Below, one piece after another: positions 1-8,982 of a DNA stretch of 64,000 nucleotides. Position numbers and translations under genes: made by a program. The DNA comes from Xylanivirga thermophila (GTDB lineage Bacteria > Bacillota > Clostridia > Caldicoprobacterales > Xylanivirgaceae), in assembly GCF_004138105.1 (NCBI RefSeq), contig NZ_RXHQ01000009.1, forward strand, positions 1 through 64,000, written 5' to 3'. Positions within the stretch are counted from its first letter, which is position 1; the number at the start of each line of letters is the position of its first letter. A model generated the notes under the pieces. It was not told where the DNA came from. It searched no databases and was given only the letters and a program-made list of their open reading frames with translations.

Positions 1-131
1 AGCCAAAAATGTATTTGATATTTAGATTAGATTGGTTTTGTTTGATGTGATTAACTATTAAATTTGCAGGTTTGATAGTGCTTTCATTCACTGATTAATA
101 CAATACTAATTATACAAGGAGGGATTAAAAG

Positions 132-305
132 ATGAAAGGCAGAGTAGAAAAGAATGATGCTCCATTACCTGGTGTAAAATGCGTGGTAAACAGCTGCCAT
201 TATTATATGCAAGGAGATTATTGTGGTGCTCAAAAGATAGAAATACAGCCTAGAGATGCTGCTTCAACAGAAGAAACAGATTGTGCAACTTTTATTAAAG
301 AATAA
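132..305 (+). CDS. DUF1540 small cysteine-rich protein
   Basis: This 57-codon gene is too short for a usual length cut-off but has an AGGAGGG ribosome site nine bases before its ATG. The product has the spaced cysteines of DUF1540 (VKCVVNSC near residues 15-22, then YCGA and DCATF), a family of small clostridial and bacillus proteins presumed to bind metal. No reaction is known. It stands alone and is followed directly by a strong terminator, so it is probably a single-gene transcript. Family assignment is by eye. Confidence 0.85.
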   Translation: MKGRVEKNDAPLPGVKCVVNSCHYYMQGDYCGAQKIEIQPRDAASTEETDCATFIKE

Positions 306-321
306 TATATGTATAAACCCA

Positions 322-366
322 ACCCCTTTATGTATATCTTTACATAAAGGGGTTTATTTTTTTTTA
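322..366 (+). terminator. Rho-independent terminator after the DUF1540 gene
   Basis: Perfect stem AACCCCTTTATGTA / TACATAAAGGGGTT (one base of slack at the loop) followed by a run of eight or more T. Confidence 0.9.
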
Positions 367-511
367 TAAATGCATTATAATCTTCTTTAAGTAGCATGAA
401 TTGATATTTCTCTTTTTTGGATTTAATTCATAAAGATGGTATATATAATTAGCATTTCTATATTAAGGCTCAATTAAATATGTAAAAATATTTATGTAAA
501 GGGGAATACAA

Positions 512-1807
512 ATGTATTGGAATGGAACATATGAATGTATGGATCGTAATCAGCTTGAGAATCTACAGTCTCAGAAATTAATTAACACTATAGAACGTGT
601 ATATTACAATGTACCATATTACCGACATTTAATGCAGGAAAAGGGATTAATGCCTGAAGATATAAGAGGAATTGATGATCTTACTAAACTCCCTTTTACA
701 ACAAAACAAGATTTGAGAGATAATTATCCATATGGTTTATTTGCAGTCCCATTAAGTGAAATAGTGCGTATACATGCATCATCGGGTACTACGGGTAAAC
801 CCACTGTAGTAGGATATACCCGTAGAGATATAATTACTTGGTCAGAATTAATGGCCAGAACTCTTACGTGTGGAGGGACCAATAAAGAATCTGTTATACA
901 AATAGCTTATGGATATGGACTTTTTACTGGAGGTTTAGGTGTTCATTATGGTGCTGAACGAATAGGTGCCTCTGTCATCCCAATATCCGGTGGAAATACA
1001 AAAAGGCAGATAATGCTTATGAGAGATTTTGGTACTACAGTACTTGCTTGTACCCCTTCATATGCTCTTCATATAGCAGAAGTTATGGAAACTATGACTA
1101 TAGACCTAAAAGAGTTAAAACTAAAATATGGTATATTCGGCGCAGAGCCATGTAGTGATTCCTTAAGAAAAGAGATAGAAAATAGATTACACATATCGGC
1201 TATAGATATATATGGGTTAAGTGAAGTAATAGGTCCTGGTGTAGCAAGCGAGTGTCAAGAAAAAAACGGTCTACACATATTTGAAGATTATTTTATTCCT
1301 GAAATAATAGATCCTGATACTGGTGAAGTACTACCAGAGGGTAATATAGGAGAATTAGTGTTAACCACTATAAATAAAGAGGGATTACCTGTTATAAGAT
1401 ACAGAACAAGAGATATTACATCATTAAATTATAAGATTTGTACATGCGGCCGGACTCATGTAAGAATGAATAAGTTATTAGGACGCACTGATGATATGCT
1501 TGTGATTAGAGGTGTGAATGTATTTCCTTCACAAATAGAAAGTATACTTATGGATATTGGCGATACTGAACCGCATTATTTACTAATAGTTGACAAAAAA
1601 AACAATTTAGATAATCTAGAGCTATTAGTAGAAGTATCAAACAAACTATTTTCAGATGAAGTAAGAAAGCTGGAAGATTTAAATAAAAAAATAACTAGAG
1701 AAATACATAACATTTTAGGTATTAATGTTAATGTAAAACTTGTTGAACCGAAAACTATAGAACGCAGCACTGAAAAGGCTAAACACGTGATAGATAGAAG
1801 AAAATAG
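512..1807 (+). CDS. paaK: Phenylacetate-CoA ligase family enzyme
   Basis: A 431-residue acyl-adenylate-forming ligase, the usual length for this family. It joins an aryl acid such as phenylacetate to CoA using ATP. The nucleotide loop is SSGTTGKP at residues 90-97. The YGLSE motif lies near residue 235 and RYRTRD near 300, followed by a CTCGR cluster typical of the short PaaK enzymes. The next gene encodes an ACT-domain protein, a pairing seen often in anaerobes, where the ligase may serve aromatic amino-acid breakdown (for example indolepyruvate or phenylpyruvate oxidoreductase products). The ATG follows an AAAGGGG ribosome site. The true substrate cannot be read from the sequence. Confidence 0.9.
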   Translation: MYWNGTYECMDRNQLENLQSQKLINTIERVYYNVPYYRHLMQEKGLMPEDIRGIDDLTKLPFTTKQDLRDNYPYGLFAVPLSEIVRIHASSGTTGKPTVVGYTRRDIITWSELMARTLTCGGTNKESVIQIAYGYGLFTGGLGVHYGAERIGASVIPISGGNTKRQIMLMRDFGTTVLACTPSYALHIAEVMETMTIDLKELKLKYGIFGAEPCSDSLRKEIENRLHISAIDIYGLSEVIGPGVASECQEKNGLHIFEDYFIPEIIDPDTGEVLPEGNIGELVLTTINKEGLPVIRYRTRDITSLNYKICTCGRTHVRMNKLLGRTDDMLVIRGVNVFPSQIESILMDIGDTEPHYLLIVDKKNNLDNLELLVEVSNKLFSDEVRKLEDLNKKITREIHNILGINVNVKLVEPKTIERSTEKAKHVIDRRK

Positions 1808-1823
1808 AAAGGTTTGGGAAATT

Positions 1824-2261
1824 ATGTTTATTAAGCAAATTTCAATTTTTATAGAAAATAAGAAGGGTAAATTGGCTGAAATAACTAGCATATTGTCTAA
1901 AAACAATATAAATATATATGCTATTTCTATAGCTGATACCGCCAATTTTGGTATTTTAAGGATTATAGTAGATAAAATATCAGAAGCAGAGTATCTAATA
2001 AAAGAAAAGGGATATACAGTAAGTATAACAGAGGTAATAGCTGTACAAATTTCAGATAAACCTGGAGGACTAAATGAAGTCCTTAACATACTAGATAATC
2101 ATGATATAAATGTAGAATATCTATATTCTTTTGCTCATCAGCCATCTAGAAATGCTTTTATAATTTTTAGGGTAGAAGACACACAAAAGGAGGAAGCATT
2201 AAATATATTAAAAAGCTCAAAGATTAGATTAATCTTACAAGAAGAAATACATCGGTTATGA
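1824..2261 (+). CDS. Tandem ACT-domain protein
   Basis: A 145-residue protein made of two ACT modules, roughly residues 1-68 and 69-140; each opens with a beta strand and a turn (GKLAEITSIL; PGGLNEVLNIL). ACT domains bind amino acids and usually regulate a partner. It begins 16 bases after the ligase gene and shares its transcript, so the likely role is ligand sensing for aryl-acid or amino-acid metabolism. It is followed at once by a terminator, which closes this two-gene operon. Confidence 0.85.
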   Translation: MFIKQISIFIENKKGKLAEITSILSKNNINIYAISIADTANFGILRIIVDKISEAEYLIKEKGYTVSITEVIAVQISDKPGGLNEVLNILDNHDINVEYLYSFAHQPSRNAFIIFRVEDTQKEEALNILKSSKIRLILQEEIHRL

Positions 2262-2290
2262 TAAAAACCAGCTGTTAGCTGGTTTTTATC
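2259..2290 (+). terminator. Terminator closing the ligase/ACT operon
   Basis: Near-perfect palindrome GATAAAAACCAGCT-gtt-AGCTGGTTTTTATC. The U-tract is formed by the descending arm, and the structure could work on both strands. Confidence 0.85.
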
Positions 2291-2367
2291 AGGATTTTTA
2301 ATATTAATAGCTAAAAATTTTGTACAATTTACTTAAATGGCGTTATAATACAAAAAGAGGTGATAAT

Positions 2368-3483
2368 ATGAGACCAACAAGAGCAATAATTGATCTAGGT
2401 AAACTAGACCATAATATAAAACAGCTAAAATCATTAACAGCAAACAATACAGAATTTATGGCAGTTGTAAAGGCAGATGCTTATGGACATGGCGCTATAG
2501 CTATATCAAAACAGTCCATTAAATCAGGAGCATCTTGTCTAGCAGTAGCGATTCCTGAAGAAGGAATACAGCTAAGAGAAGCCGGAATAGATGTGCCTAT
2601 ACTAGTATTAGGTCCTATTGATGAAAGTGAGGCAGAATTAGTTGTACGATATAACTTAGTCCAAACGATATTTAAAGCAGAAACAGCTTTAATATTAGAC
2701 AAATTAGCCAAAAGATACAACAAAAAAGTAGATATCCATATAAAAATAGATACTGGTATGGGAAGAATAGGCATACGCAGCAAAAGAGAATTGATGGGAT
2801 TGTGTGATATATTATACAATATGCGAAATATCAATATACAAGGAGTATTTACCCATTTTGCAGTATCTGATATCAAAGATAAAGAATATACATTATATCA
2901 ATTAAAACAATTTAACGGTATGATTACTTTATTAAAAGATATGGGAATAAATCCAAAGTATATTCATGCTGCTAATAGCGCAGCTATAATAGATTGTCCT
3001 TATACCCATTTTAATTTAGTAAGGGGAGGCATTTCCATGTATGGATATTATCCTTCTGAACAAGTACTTAGAAATGCTATTGATATAAACCCAATATTAC
3101 AATGGGAAACTCGTATAATGCATGTGAAATATATAGAAAAAGGTGAAAGTGTAGGATATGGAAGAAATTTTATTGCAGAACATCCTACAAAAGTAGCTAC
3201 TATCCCTATTGGATATGCAGATGGATATAACAGATTGTTAAGTAATAGGGGACATGTACTTATAAATGGTCAAAAAGCACCTATTGTAGGGAATATATGC
3301 ATGGATCAAACTATGATTGATATTTCTAATATAACAAATGCTTCAATAGACGATAAAGTGATATTATTAGGTAAACAAGAAAACGAGGAGATAACAGCTG
3401 ATGATTTAGCAAAGCTTTGCAACACGATTTCGTATGAAATATTAACTAATATATCTAATAGAGTGCCAAGACTATATAAGTAA
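2368..3483 (+). CDS. alr: Alanine racemase
   Basis: A PLP enzyme that interconverts L- and D-alanine for peptidoglycan. The start was moved to the ATG at 2368 because GAGGTGATAAT lies just upstream and MRPTRAIIDL matches the family N-terminus; the product is then 371 residues. The PLP lysine lies in VVKADAYGHG (K35) and the second catalytic base is the tyrosine of VGYGR (Y264). The C-terminus keeps the IGYADGYNR and NICMDQ segments of the family. The gene is complete and looks fully active. Confidence 0.95.
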   Translation: MRPTRAIIDLGKLDHNIKQLKSLTANNTEFMAVVKADAYGHGAIAISKQSIKSGASCLAVAIPEEGIQLREAGIDVPILVLGPIDESEAELVVRYNLVQTIFKAETALILDKLAKRYNKKVDIHIKIDTGMGRIGIRSKRELMGLCDILYNMRNINIQGVFTHFAVSDIKDKEYTLYQLKQFNGMITLLKDMGINPKYIHAANSAAIIDCPYTHFNLVRGGISMYGYYPSEQVLRNAIDINPILQWETRIMHVKYIEKGESVGYGRNFIAEHPTKVATIPIGYADGYNRLLSNRGHVLINGQKAPIVGNICMDQTMIDISNITNASIDDKVILLGKQENEEITADDLAKLCNTISYEILTNISNRVPRLYK

Positions 3484-3590
3484 TCAAAGAATAATTGGAC
3501 ATAATTGGAGGGTTTTTATATATTTATGTCGAATAATCATTGGTTAGATGGAAAATATGTTTCAAATAATCGTGTAAAAGGAGAGCAAAA

Positions 3591-4808
3591 ATGGCAGATA
3601 AGGTTATGGACCCTTCCCAATTAGATCAAATTTTAAAATCGACTATTGACTCTCTAGAGAAAGGAAAGGAACAGATTTTTGAAATAGCAGAAGACTCTAG
3701 AAATGAATGGGAAAGATTGGAGAATAATTTAAAATGTGTTCAAGAGAAAGTTGTTAGAACAATAGGGGAAACTGAAAAGTTAGAATTTCTAGAACAAGAG
3801 AGCAGAAAACATTTGATGGTCGTCAGCAAAAATTTTGATCAATATTCGGAAAATGATATAAAAGATGCCTATGAAACAACTAGAGATCTACAGGTACAGC
3901 TGGCCTTAAAAAGAGAACAAGAACAGCAATATATACAACAGAGGACAGAAATTGAACTACAAATTCGCCGCATAAAAAACACTATGGAAAGGGCTGAATA
4001 CTTAGTTGGTCACGTAGCTGCAGCAATGAATTATCTAAGTAATACGCTAATAAATATAAGTGATACATTACAAGACCTACAAGATAAGGAGATGTTAGGT
4101 GTCAAAGTTATTATGGCTCAAGAGGAAGAACGTCAAAGGGTCGCAAGAGATATCCATGACGGTTTGGCACAATCCCTTTCCAATATAGTACTTAGATGTG
4201 AAATATGTGAAAAATTATTTACAATGGATATTACTAGAGCAGGCAATGAAATAAAAGAGATTAAACAATTGGTTAGAGATAGTCTTAAGGAAATAAGAAG
4301 AATAATATTTGATCTAAGACCTATGTCGTTAGATGATCTAGGATTAGTACACACACTGCAACAGTATGTAGATAATTATTCTAGAGAATCAGAGATTAAA
4401 GTTATTGTAGACTGTTATGATGAAGAGCAACATATAGATTCAGTCATTGAAGTAGCAGTTTTTCGCATAATACAGGAAGCCTTGAATAATATACAAAAAT
4501 ATTCTCAGGCAACTAGAGCTATCATTAAGCTAGTTATTCAGGACAATATGCTAGTTGGCACCATTGTTGATAACGGTACGGGATTCGATGTCCCTAGTGT
4601 TCTCAAAATGCGTCCTCAAAATGCATATGAAGGCGGATTTGGTATAATCGGCATGAAGCAACGGGCTCAACTTTTAAAAGGAAAACTAGATATAGAATCT
4701 CAGCCGAATAAAGGCACTATAATAACTTTTGAGATTCCATTATTGCCGATTAAAAAACAAGAAAAGGAGGATACTAATGAAGAAGATAACAGTAATGATA
4801 GCAGATGA
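3591..4808 (+). CDS. degS: DegS-type sensor histidine kinase
   Basis: A 405-residue cytoplasmic kinase without membrane segments. Residues 1-170 form a long coiled coil (DegS sensor domain). The HisKA_3 box has the phospho-accepting histidine in ARDIHDG (H189), and the HATPase_c domain ends with the GFGIIGMKQRAQ G-box region near residue 345. It should phosphorylate DegU, a regulator of secreted enzymes, motility and competence in bacilli and clostridia. Its 3' end overlaps the degU start by 32 bases, as is normal for this pair. Because degU is broken here, the kinase has no intact cognate partner inside this window. Confidence 0.93.
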   Translation: MADKVMDPSQLDQILKSTIDSLEKGKEQIFEIAEDSRNEWERLENNLKCVQEKVVRTIGETEKLEFLEQESRKHLMVVSKNFDQYSENDIKDAYETTRDLQVQLALKREQEQQYIQQRTEIELQIRRIKNTMERAEYLVGHVAAAMNYLSNTLINISDTLQDLQDKEMLGVKVIMAQEEERQRVARDIHDGLAQSLSNIVLRCEICEKLFTMDITRAGNEIKEIKQLVRDSLKEIRRIIFDLRPMSLDDLGLVHTLQQYVDNYSRESEIKVIVDCYDEEQHIDSVIEVAVFRIIQEALNNIQKYSQATRAIIKLVIQDNMLVGTIVDNGTGFDVPSVLKMRPQNAYEGGFGIIGMKQRAQLLKGKLDIESQPNKGTIITFEIPLLPIKKQEKEDTNEEDNSNDSR

Positions 4809-5946
4809 TCATTCACTTATAAGAAAGGGTTTGACACAGATTTTAGAGTTAGAAGAAGATATTGAAGTAGTAGGACAGGCTTGTAATGGTAAAGAAGCAG
4901 TCGAACAAGGAATAAAGTTAAATCCTGATGTCATATTGATGGACATAAATATGCCAATACAAAATGGAATGGCTGCTATTAAAATGTTAAAAGAAAAAGA
5001 ACAAAAAAACAATCTGACTAAAAAACATAGTTTAAAACAAAAAATAGATGATTTGAATAATTCAATACACGATGAAAAAAGAAAGATTAAAGAAGAGAAA
5101 ATAAATAAGCAGGATTTAGAAGAAAAACTGCAATTATTAAATAATTGCGAATCTAAAATCAATATTCTAAAGGATTTTGCTAATGAAATTGAAGTAAATG
5201 GCGTTTACATCGAAAATAACACTTCTTTAACCAAGATTAGGAATTTTATACAAACAATATTAGATGAAGTTTTAATATTTACTGATAAAGTTAACAATGC
5301 TATACAGCAAAAAGAAGATAACAAAAAATTAGAACAATTAAAGCAACAAATTGATTTAAAGAAAAAACAAAAGGAGAAGTGTATACATGTAGTTGGTATT
5401 TTAAATAGCCTAAAACCGTCTTCGCAATATGCTGAGGAATTTATTAGGGAAAATATTAGTGATATAAGTGATTTATTTATAAGCCTGCATTCACCAAGAG
5501 AGTTTGACAAACTTGATTTGAATGAAAAAGAGGAAATTGTTGGGTATAGAAATATAAATAATGTTGAAGTTGAAGTGCCTATTTACCTAATGAGTGCAGG
5601 TCAGAGAACGGCGGTTGTATTATCCATCTTTTTTAAGATGCATATAAGTATGAAAACTGCACCTAAATTTATACTTCTTGATGAACCTGTTTCAAATATT
5701 GATGATTTAAATATCCTTGGATTATTAGATTTTTTAAGGGAAATGGCTATATCAAATGGAACCCAAATATTTTTCACTACTGCAAATTATAGTGTGGCCA
5801 AATTATTTAAAAGAAAATTTAGTTTTCTTAGAGATAAATTTTATGAATTTAAATTCATACGGTATGGTAATACAAAATCAAGAATACGAAGATATACTTA
5901 TAATGAATATGAAGATGGAAAAGTAAAAGATGCAATTATTTCATAA
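4777..5946 (+). CDS. Chimeric ORF: DegU receiver fragment fused to SMC/RecF-like ATPase C-terminal half
   Basis: The first 72 or so residues are a DegU receiver domain: acidic pair D10-D11 in MIADDHS and phospho-acceptor D56 in DVILMDINMP. It stops before the conserved Thr/Ser and Lys strands and the LuxR-type DNA-binding domain are missing. From about residue 76 the protein is different: a Lys/Glu-rich coiled coil, then an ABC-type signature LMSAGQRTAVVL and a Walker B FILLDEPVSNIDD near residues 270-312, as in SMC, RecN or RecF ATPases. No Walker A is present, so the ATPase half is also truncated. Neither half should work in its normal role. The start at 4777 is the normal degU ATG with an AGGAGG site. 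Confidence 0.8.
   Translation: MKKITVMIADDHSLIRKGLTQILELEEDIEVVGQACNGKEAVEQGIKLNPDVILMDINMPIQNGMAAIKMLKEKEQKNNLTKKHSLKQKIDDLNNSIHDEKRKIKEEKINKQDLEEKLQLLNNCESKINILKDFANEIEVNGVYIENNTSLTKIRNFIQTILDEVLIFTDKVNNAIQQKEDNKKLEQLKQQIDLKKKQKEKCIHVVGILNSLKPSSQYAEEFIRENISDISDLFISLHSPREFDKLDLNEKEEIVGYRNINNVEVEVPIYLMSAGQRTAVVLSIFFKMHISMKTAPKFILLDEPVSNIDDLNILGLLDFLREMAISNGTQIFFTTANYSVAKLFKRKFSFLRDKFYEFKFIRYGNTKSRIRRYTYNEYEDGKVKDAIIS
4985..5005. other. Breakpoint between chromosome (degU) and accessory region
   Basis: DegU similarity ends around the A-rich stretch at 4990-5005, and coiled-coil ATPase sequence follows in the same frame. No terminal repeat or target duplication is visible. Poly-A microhomology would fit illegitimate joining, a deletion, or a misassembly. 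Confidence 0.6.
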
Positions 5947-6082
5947 ATCCTTCTTTTTTATACTATGATAATAAACTTCGCCCTATAAAAATGAAGTTCG
6001 TTCCAATACCTCGCGGTAGATGCAAGGGAAATCTTGATTGCTGCAGGGTTCGCTTTTTTATTAGGGAGAAGGAATAAGACAT

Positions 6083-6117
6083 AAAGGGTTAAAGTACAAA
6101 TGGAAACCTTAACCCTT
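6083..6117. repeat. Inverted repeat built from AAGGGTTAA
   Basis: AAGGGTTAA at 6084-6092 faces TTAACCCTT at 6109-6117. This is one of several places where the G-rich word GGGTTAA recurs. The rest of the 5947-6129 gap has no convincing gene. Confidence 0.7.
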
Positions 6118-6129
6118 GTTGTACCATTA

Positions 6130-6534
6130 TTAGGAGTCACTAAAATCCGAATCATTACCTATCTCCAGTTTCAACCTTTTTATGTAACCATAAAGCATTT
6201 TGATAATCTCGGTTGTTTTATTATCCAGAATCTCATATTGTTCTTTTGAAATATAATTATTCTGCAAAGCAGTAAGAAGATGATTTCTTACTTCTCCTGC
6301 ACTGCCAAGGGCAGCATTTGCATGGAATAGTTCTCTTTTAATAAATAATTGGGTGTTTCCTTCTGCAAGATTTGCCCCTATACTCCTAACAGCCCGTACT
6401 AACTGGTCTGTAACCCTATATTGCTCACAATTTGGAAATCCTTTAACCAATTCCCTTATCTCCTGCTCAAGAACATTCGCCTTCTGCCATACTTTTAGGC
6501 TCTTAAAATCTTTTATATACAAATTTTCACTCAT
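6130..6534 (-). CDS. Four-helix-bundle protein (23S rRNA-IVS / bAvd type)
   Basis: A 134-residue all-helical protein. The opening FKSLKVWQKA, the central RSIGANLAEG and the following tyrosine- and lysine-rich helix are the signature of the family first found in 23S rRNA intervening sequences and related to the Avd accessory protein of diversity-generating retroelements. The start at 6534 is preferred because GAAAGG lies nine bases upstream; the ATG at 6543 would touch that site. No rRNA and no reverse transcriptase lies nearby, so it is an orphan copy. The role is unknown; family members form pentamers that bind nucleic acid. Confidence 0.88.
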   Translation of the reverse strand: MSENLYIKDFKSLKVWQKANVLEQEIRELVKGFPNCEQYRVTDQLVRAVRSIGANLAEGNTQLFIKRELFHANAALGSAGEVRNHLLTALQNNYISKEQYEILDNKTTEIIKMLYGYIKRLKLEIGNDSDFSDS

Positions 6535-6640
6535 AGAATTCATCCTTTCAAAATTTGATTTTTAACATTATACGGAAGAGCAGGGATAAGTCAAATTTTA
6601 ATGCTAGAATTTATGTAAAGAAATAACTAAAAAGGTATAA

Positions 6641-6695
6641 GGGTTAAGGCGTTGTAGTAAAAGTTAATATAGCGCATATATTTGTTCCTTAACCC
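6641..6695. repeat. Inverted repeat GGGTTAAGG / CCTTAACCC
   Basis: Nine-base perfect arms at 6641-6649 and 6687-6695, with about 37 bases between. It lies in the 550-base non-coding stretch upstream of the ParM-like gene, where a plasmid centromere would be expected, but arrayed direct repeats are not obvious. Confidence 0.65.
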
Positions 6696-6728
6696 AATAA
6701 ACCTTTTTCCTAATATACCCTAAACTAG

Positions 6729-6746
6729 TTTTTGTCGCTTAAAAAC
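6729..6746 (+). repeat. Dispersed motif TTTTTGTCGCTTAAAAAC, copy 1
   Basis: Shares TTTTTGTCGC and a following A-rich block with copies at 9354 and 14305. Possible protein-binding site (transposase or replication initiator). Confidence 0.55.
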
Positions 6747-6859
6747 TTCTACGAATGCCGTAAATTAAAGGGCTTGAAGAAATTTACTAAATACATAATA
6801 TATAAAAGGGATTTAGGTAAAAGGAAATAAGGAAAAAGTTAAAAAAGTAGAAATTAGAC

Positions 6860-6889
6860 TTGACTTTGTGGAGAATGATTTATTATAAA
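6860..6889 (+). promoter_or_regulatory. Promoter upstream of the ParM-like gene
   Basis: TTGACT at 6860-6865, then 17-18 bases, then TTATAAA ending at 6889. It is followed about 95 bases later by a terminator hairpin, so it drives a short RNA or an attenuated leader. Confidence 0.65.
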
Positions 6890-6895
6890 ATATAT

Positions 6896-6994
6896 GTTTA
6901 CGTTTATGAAGGCATTTTACAATGTTAATGAAATAACCTCCGTATTATTTTATTTTGTATGCTTACCTAGTTTGCTGGGTGGGCAATTTTTTTT
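6896..6994 (+). ncRNA. Candidate short RNA or attenuated leader before parM
   Basis: Starts after the promoter at 6860-6889 and ends in the stem GCTTACC (6961-6967) / GGTGGGC (6978-6984) with a run of eight T. The ParM-like gene begins 87 bases after the T-run. It may be an independent RNA controlling partition or a leader where transcription partly stops. Confidence 0.5.
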
Positions 6995-7080
6995 GCAGAA
7001 ATACTTGAAATTATAAAAAATCATCGACTATAAAGAACGATAAGGAACTTAAATTTTATTAAAGAAATGGAGGAATTACT

Positions 7081-7989
7081 ATGGGAAACAGGATTTTATT
7101 GGGACTTGATAATGGAAACAAATGTACAAAAACAAGTGAGGGCTATATTGTTGAGTCAGGATTTACTAAATCTAATAGTGAGCCAATTTCAACGAGCAAC
7201 TTGTTAATTCATGAAGGTAAGTTTTATAGCATCGGAGGTAATAGATTGAGTGTCCAGATGGATAAGACAGTTAATCAGGATACTTTCATTATGTCTTTAC
7301 CTGCAATTGCAGATGCTGTGGATAGAGCAGGAATAGAAGGTAAATCAGATGTAATTCTGGGAGTAGGGCTACCTATTGTGAATTATGGGACATTGAAGAA
7401 AAAGTTTCGTGAATACTTTTTAAGGCGGAATATAGAATTTAATTTTAACAAAAAAGGTTATGCAATTAATATTATTGATTGTAGGGTGTATCCACAGGGG
7501 TATGCTTCGCTTATTACGGTATTTAACAGTTATAAGGATATATTATGTAATGTTATAGATATTGGCGGTTATACTGTAGATATTTTTAGAGTGGAGAACG
7601 GGATAATTGACACTGCATCGTGTTACTCACTCCCTGACGGAATTATTACGCTAATTGCGAATATACAGCAGGAACTCTTAAAAACAAATATTAGGCTGAC
7701 TGAAACTCAAATACAAGATATTATATTAGGAAGAGAACCTGTTATTTTTGAAGCAGATGTTAAAGAGATAATTAAAATAATGACGAATGAGTATGTAGAA
7801 AACATATTGGCCAAAATTGAGGAATATGGGTTCGAATTCCGTAACCCTACTGTTTTCACAGGTGGTGGAAGTATGTTGCTTCGGAAATATATTGAAGAAT
7901 CCACAAAAGTAAGGTATGCGGATTTTCTTGACCAGTTTGCTAATGCACGAGGGTTCAAAATTTTGCTTGAACAAGAATTAAGAAGGTGA
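7081..7989 (+). CDS. ParM/Alp-type plasmid-segregation actin
   Basis: A 302-residue actin-fold ATPase. The phosphate-1 loop is in LLGLDNGNKCTK at the N-terminus, the phosphate-2 loop in VIDIGGYTVDIF around residues 160-170, and the adenosine loop in FTGGGSMLLR around residues 259-268. Such proteins polymerise into filaments that push sister plasmids apart. A small gene with the features of a ParR adaptor follows after four bases, and a non-coding region that could hold the centromere precedes it. The gene shows that this DNA is, or descends from, a low-copy plasmid or plasmid-like element. Confidence 0.88.
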   Translation: MGNRILLGLDNGNKCTKTSEGYIVESGFTKSNSEPISTSNLLIHEGKFYSIGGNRLSVQMDKTVNQDTFIMSLPAIADAVDRAGIEGKSDVILGVGLPIVNYGTLKKKFREYFLRRNIEFNFNKKGYAINIIDCRVYPQGYASLITVFNSYKDILCNVIDIGGYTVDIFRVENGIIDTASCYSLPDGIITLIANIQQELLKTNIRLTETQIQDIILGREPVIFEADVKEIIKIMTNEYVENILAKIEEYGFEFRNPTVFTGGGSMLLRKYIEESTKVRYADFLDQFANARGFKILLEQELRR

Positions 7990-7993
7990 TGCT

Positions 7994-8284
7994 ATGGTAA
8001 CAAAACGAATAAACCTGTCTTTTTCTATGGATAGAGAGGAAGATGTTAAGGTATATAACATACTTTCTGCACAGAAATATAAAACGGATTACGTTATTAA
8101 GGCAGTATTAAGTTTTACGGGGAAAAATGATAAGGATTTTGATAAGGAGAAAATAAAGGAGGCTTTAAAGGAAGCGATAGCGGAATGTGGAGGATTTACT
8201 ATAGGGAACAGTAAAAAAGATAATGATGATTATGCTCAGCCTGTATTGTCTGATGACATATTCAGCATGTTTGATAGTCTATAG
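7994..8284 (+). CDS. ParR-like partition adaptor
   Basis: A 96-residue protein. Residues 1-45 (TKRINLSFSMDRE and the next two helices) look like a ribbon-helix-helix DNA-binding fold, and the C-terminal tail is acidic, ending DDIFSMFDSL. This build is that of ParR proteins, which bind the centromere through the N-terminal domain and the actin filament through the C-terminal tail. It begins four bases after the actin gene, at an ATG behind GAAGGTGATGCT, and shares its operon. Assignment rests mainly on context and architecture. Confidence 0.7.
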   Translation: MVTKRINLSFSMDREEDVKVYNILSAQKYKTDYVIKAVLSFTGKNDKDFDKEKIKEALKEAIAECGGFTIGNSKKDNDDYAQPVLSDDIFSMFDSL

Positions 8285-8293
8285 CCATTATGA

Positions 8294-8324
8294 GCAGTGA
8301 AGTTTAGAACTTCCTGCTTTTTTC
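8294..8324 (+). terminator. Terminator of the partition operon
   Basis: Stem GCAG-t-GAAGTT / AACTTC-CTGC followed by TTTTTT. Confidence 0.8.
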
Positions 8325-8383
8325 TTGGATAATATATATGATAAGTATACAATAAGCCACAAATTTCATTAGGATATTTTTTT

Positions 8384-8415
8384 ACCCCATATCCCTTATA
8401 TCCTTACTATGGGGT
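8384..8415. repeat. Hairpin ACCCCATA / TATGGGGT
   Basis: Perfect eight-base arms around a C/T-rich loop containing TCCCTTATATCC, a reverse copy of the G-rich words found elsewhere. No T-run follows, so it is not a simple terminator. Confidence 0.6.
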
Positions 8416-8494
8416 TCCTAAATGAACTGGAATAAAAAGTTAGGTACTAAAAGGAACCAGGACTCTATCTCTAGGGAATAAAGGGATAAAACTC

Positions 8495-8612
8495 TTTACA
8501 ATCAACATCTAATATGTTACTTTTAATGCAGACATTCTAGGGAGTGTTAGTAAGCGGACAAGATGGAGGAAATGGTTGCTCTGTAGCAATTTATTTCCTC
8601 TGTTTTGTTTTT
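8495..8612 (+). ncRNA. Candidate short RNA with nested hairpin (unit d)
   Basis: A moderate promoter (TTTACA at 8495, 17 bases, TACTTT) is followed by a transcript of about 80 bases ending in a two-level hairpin: GAGGAAAT (8566-8573) / ATTTCCTC (8593-8600), with TTGCT / AGCAA inside, then TGTTTTGTTTTT. No gene overlaps it. The layout matches three other units in this window. Confidence 0.5.
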
Positions 8613-8940
8613 ATATTAAAATATTTTGCATTTTAAGGGGCGAAACTCGATTTTAGAATTGCTTTCCTTAATAAGAAGATAAATAAGAATGAATTATTAG
8701 AAAGCAGCCTTTTTATATAGGAAACGGAGCAATTTGATAGGTATTATATGCTTTGGCTAAGGGAAAAGGGTTAGAAATGGTTTTTAAGGATTAGGGGATA
8801 AAAAGGTGATTCTAAAATATAATTAGAATAGGTGGAGGAAGGTTATAAGGTAAAGGGAATAGGCGTCATGGAATATAGCGTAACGCAAATAATAACAGTT
8901 CGTTCTTTCTTACCCATCATCTTATAAAAAATCTATATAA
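8613..8940. other. Non-coding stretch with G-rich words
   Basis: No supported ORF. Contains several GGGTTAG, GGATTAGGGG and TAAAGGGAATAGG words on the + strand and nothing else recognised. Confidence 0.5.
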
Positions 8941-8975
8941 AAAAGGCTTCCCAGTAATATACTGAAAAGCCTTTT
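8941..8975 (-). terminator. Terminator after the small minus-strand gene
   Basis: AAAAGGCTT / AAGCCTTTT arms, T-rich when read on the minus strand (and A/T symmetric, so possibly bidirectional). Confidence 0.8.
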
Positions 8976-8982
8976 AAATTTG

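Noticed and set aside
1-131. tRNA or riboswitch in the first 130 bases
   Set aside because: No cloverleaf or known aptamer pattern; AT-rich leader of the DUF1540 gene only.
5958-6155. 65-residue minus-strand frame
   Set aside because: It reads through an inverted repeat and overlaps the end of the four-helix-bundle gene; no ribosome site.
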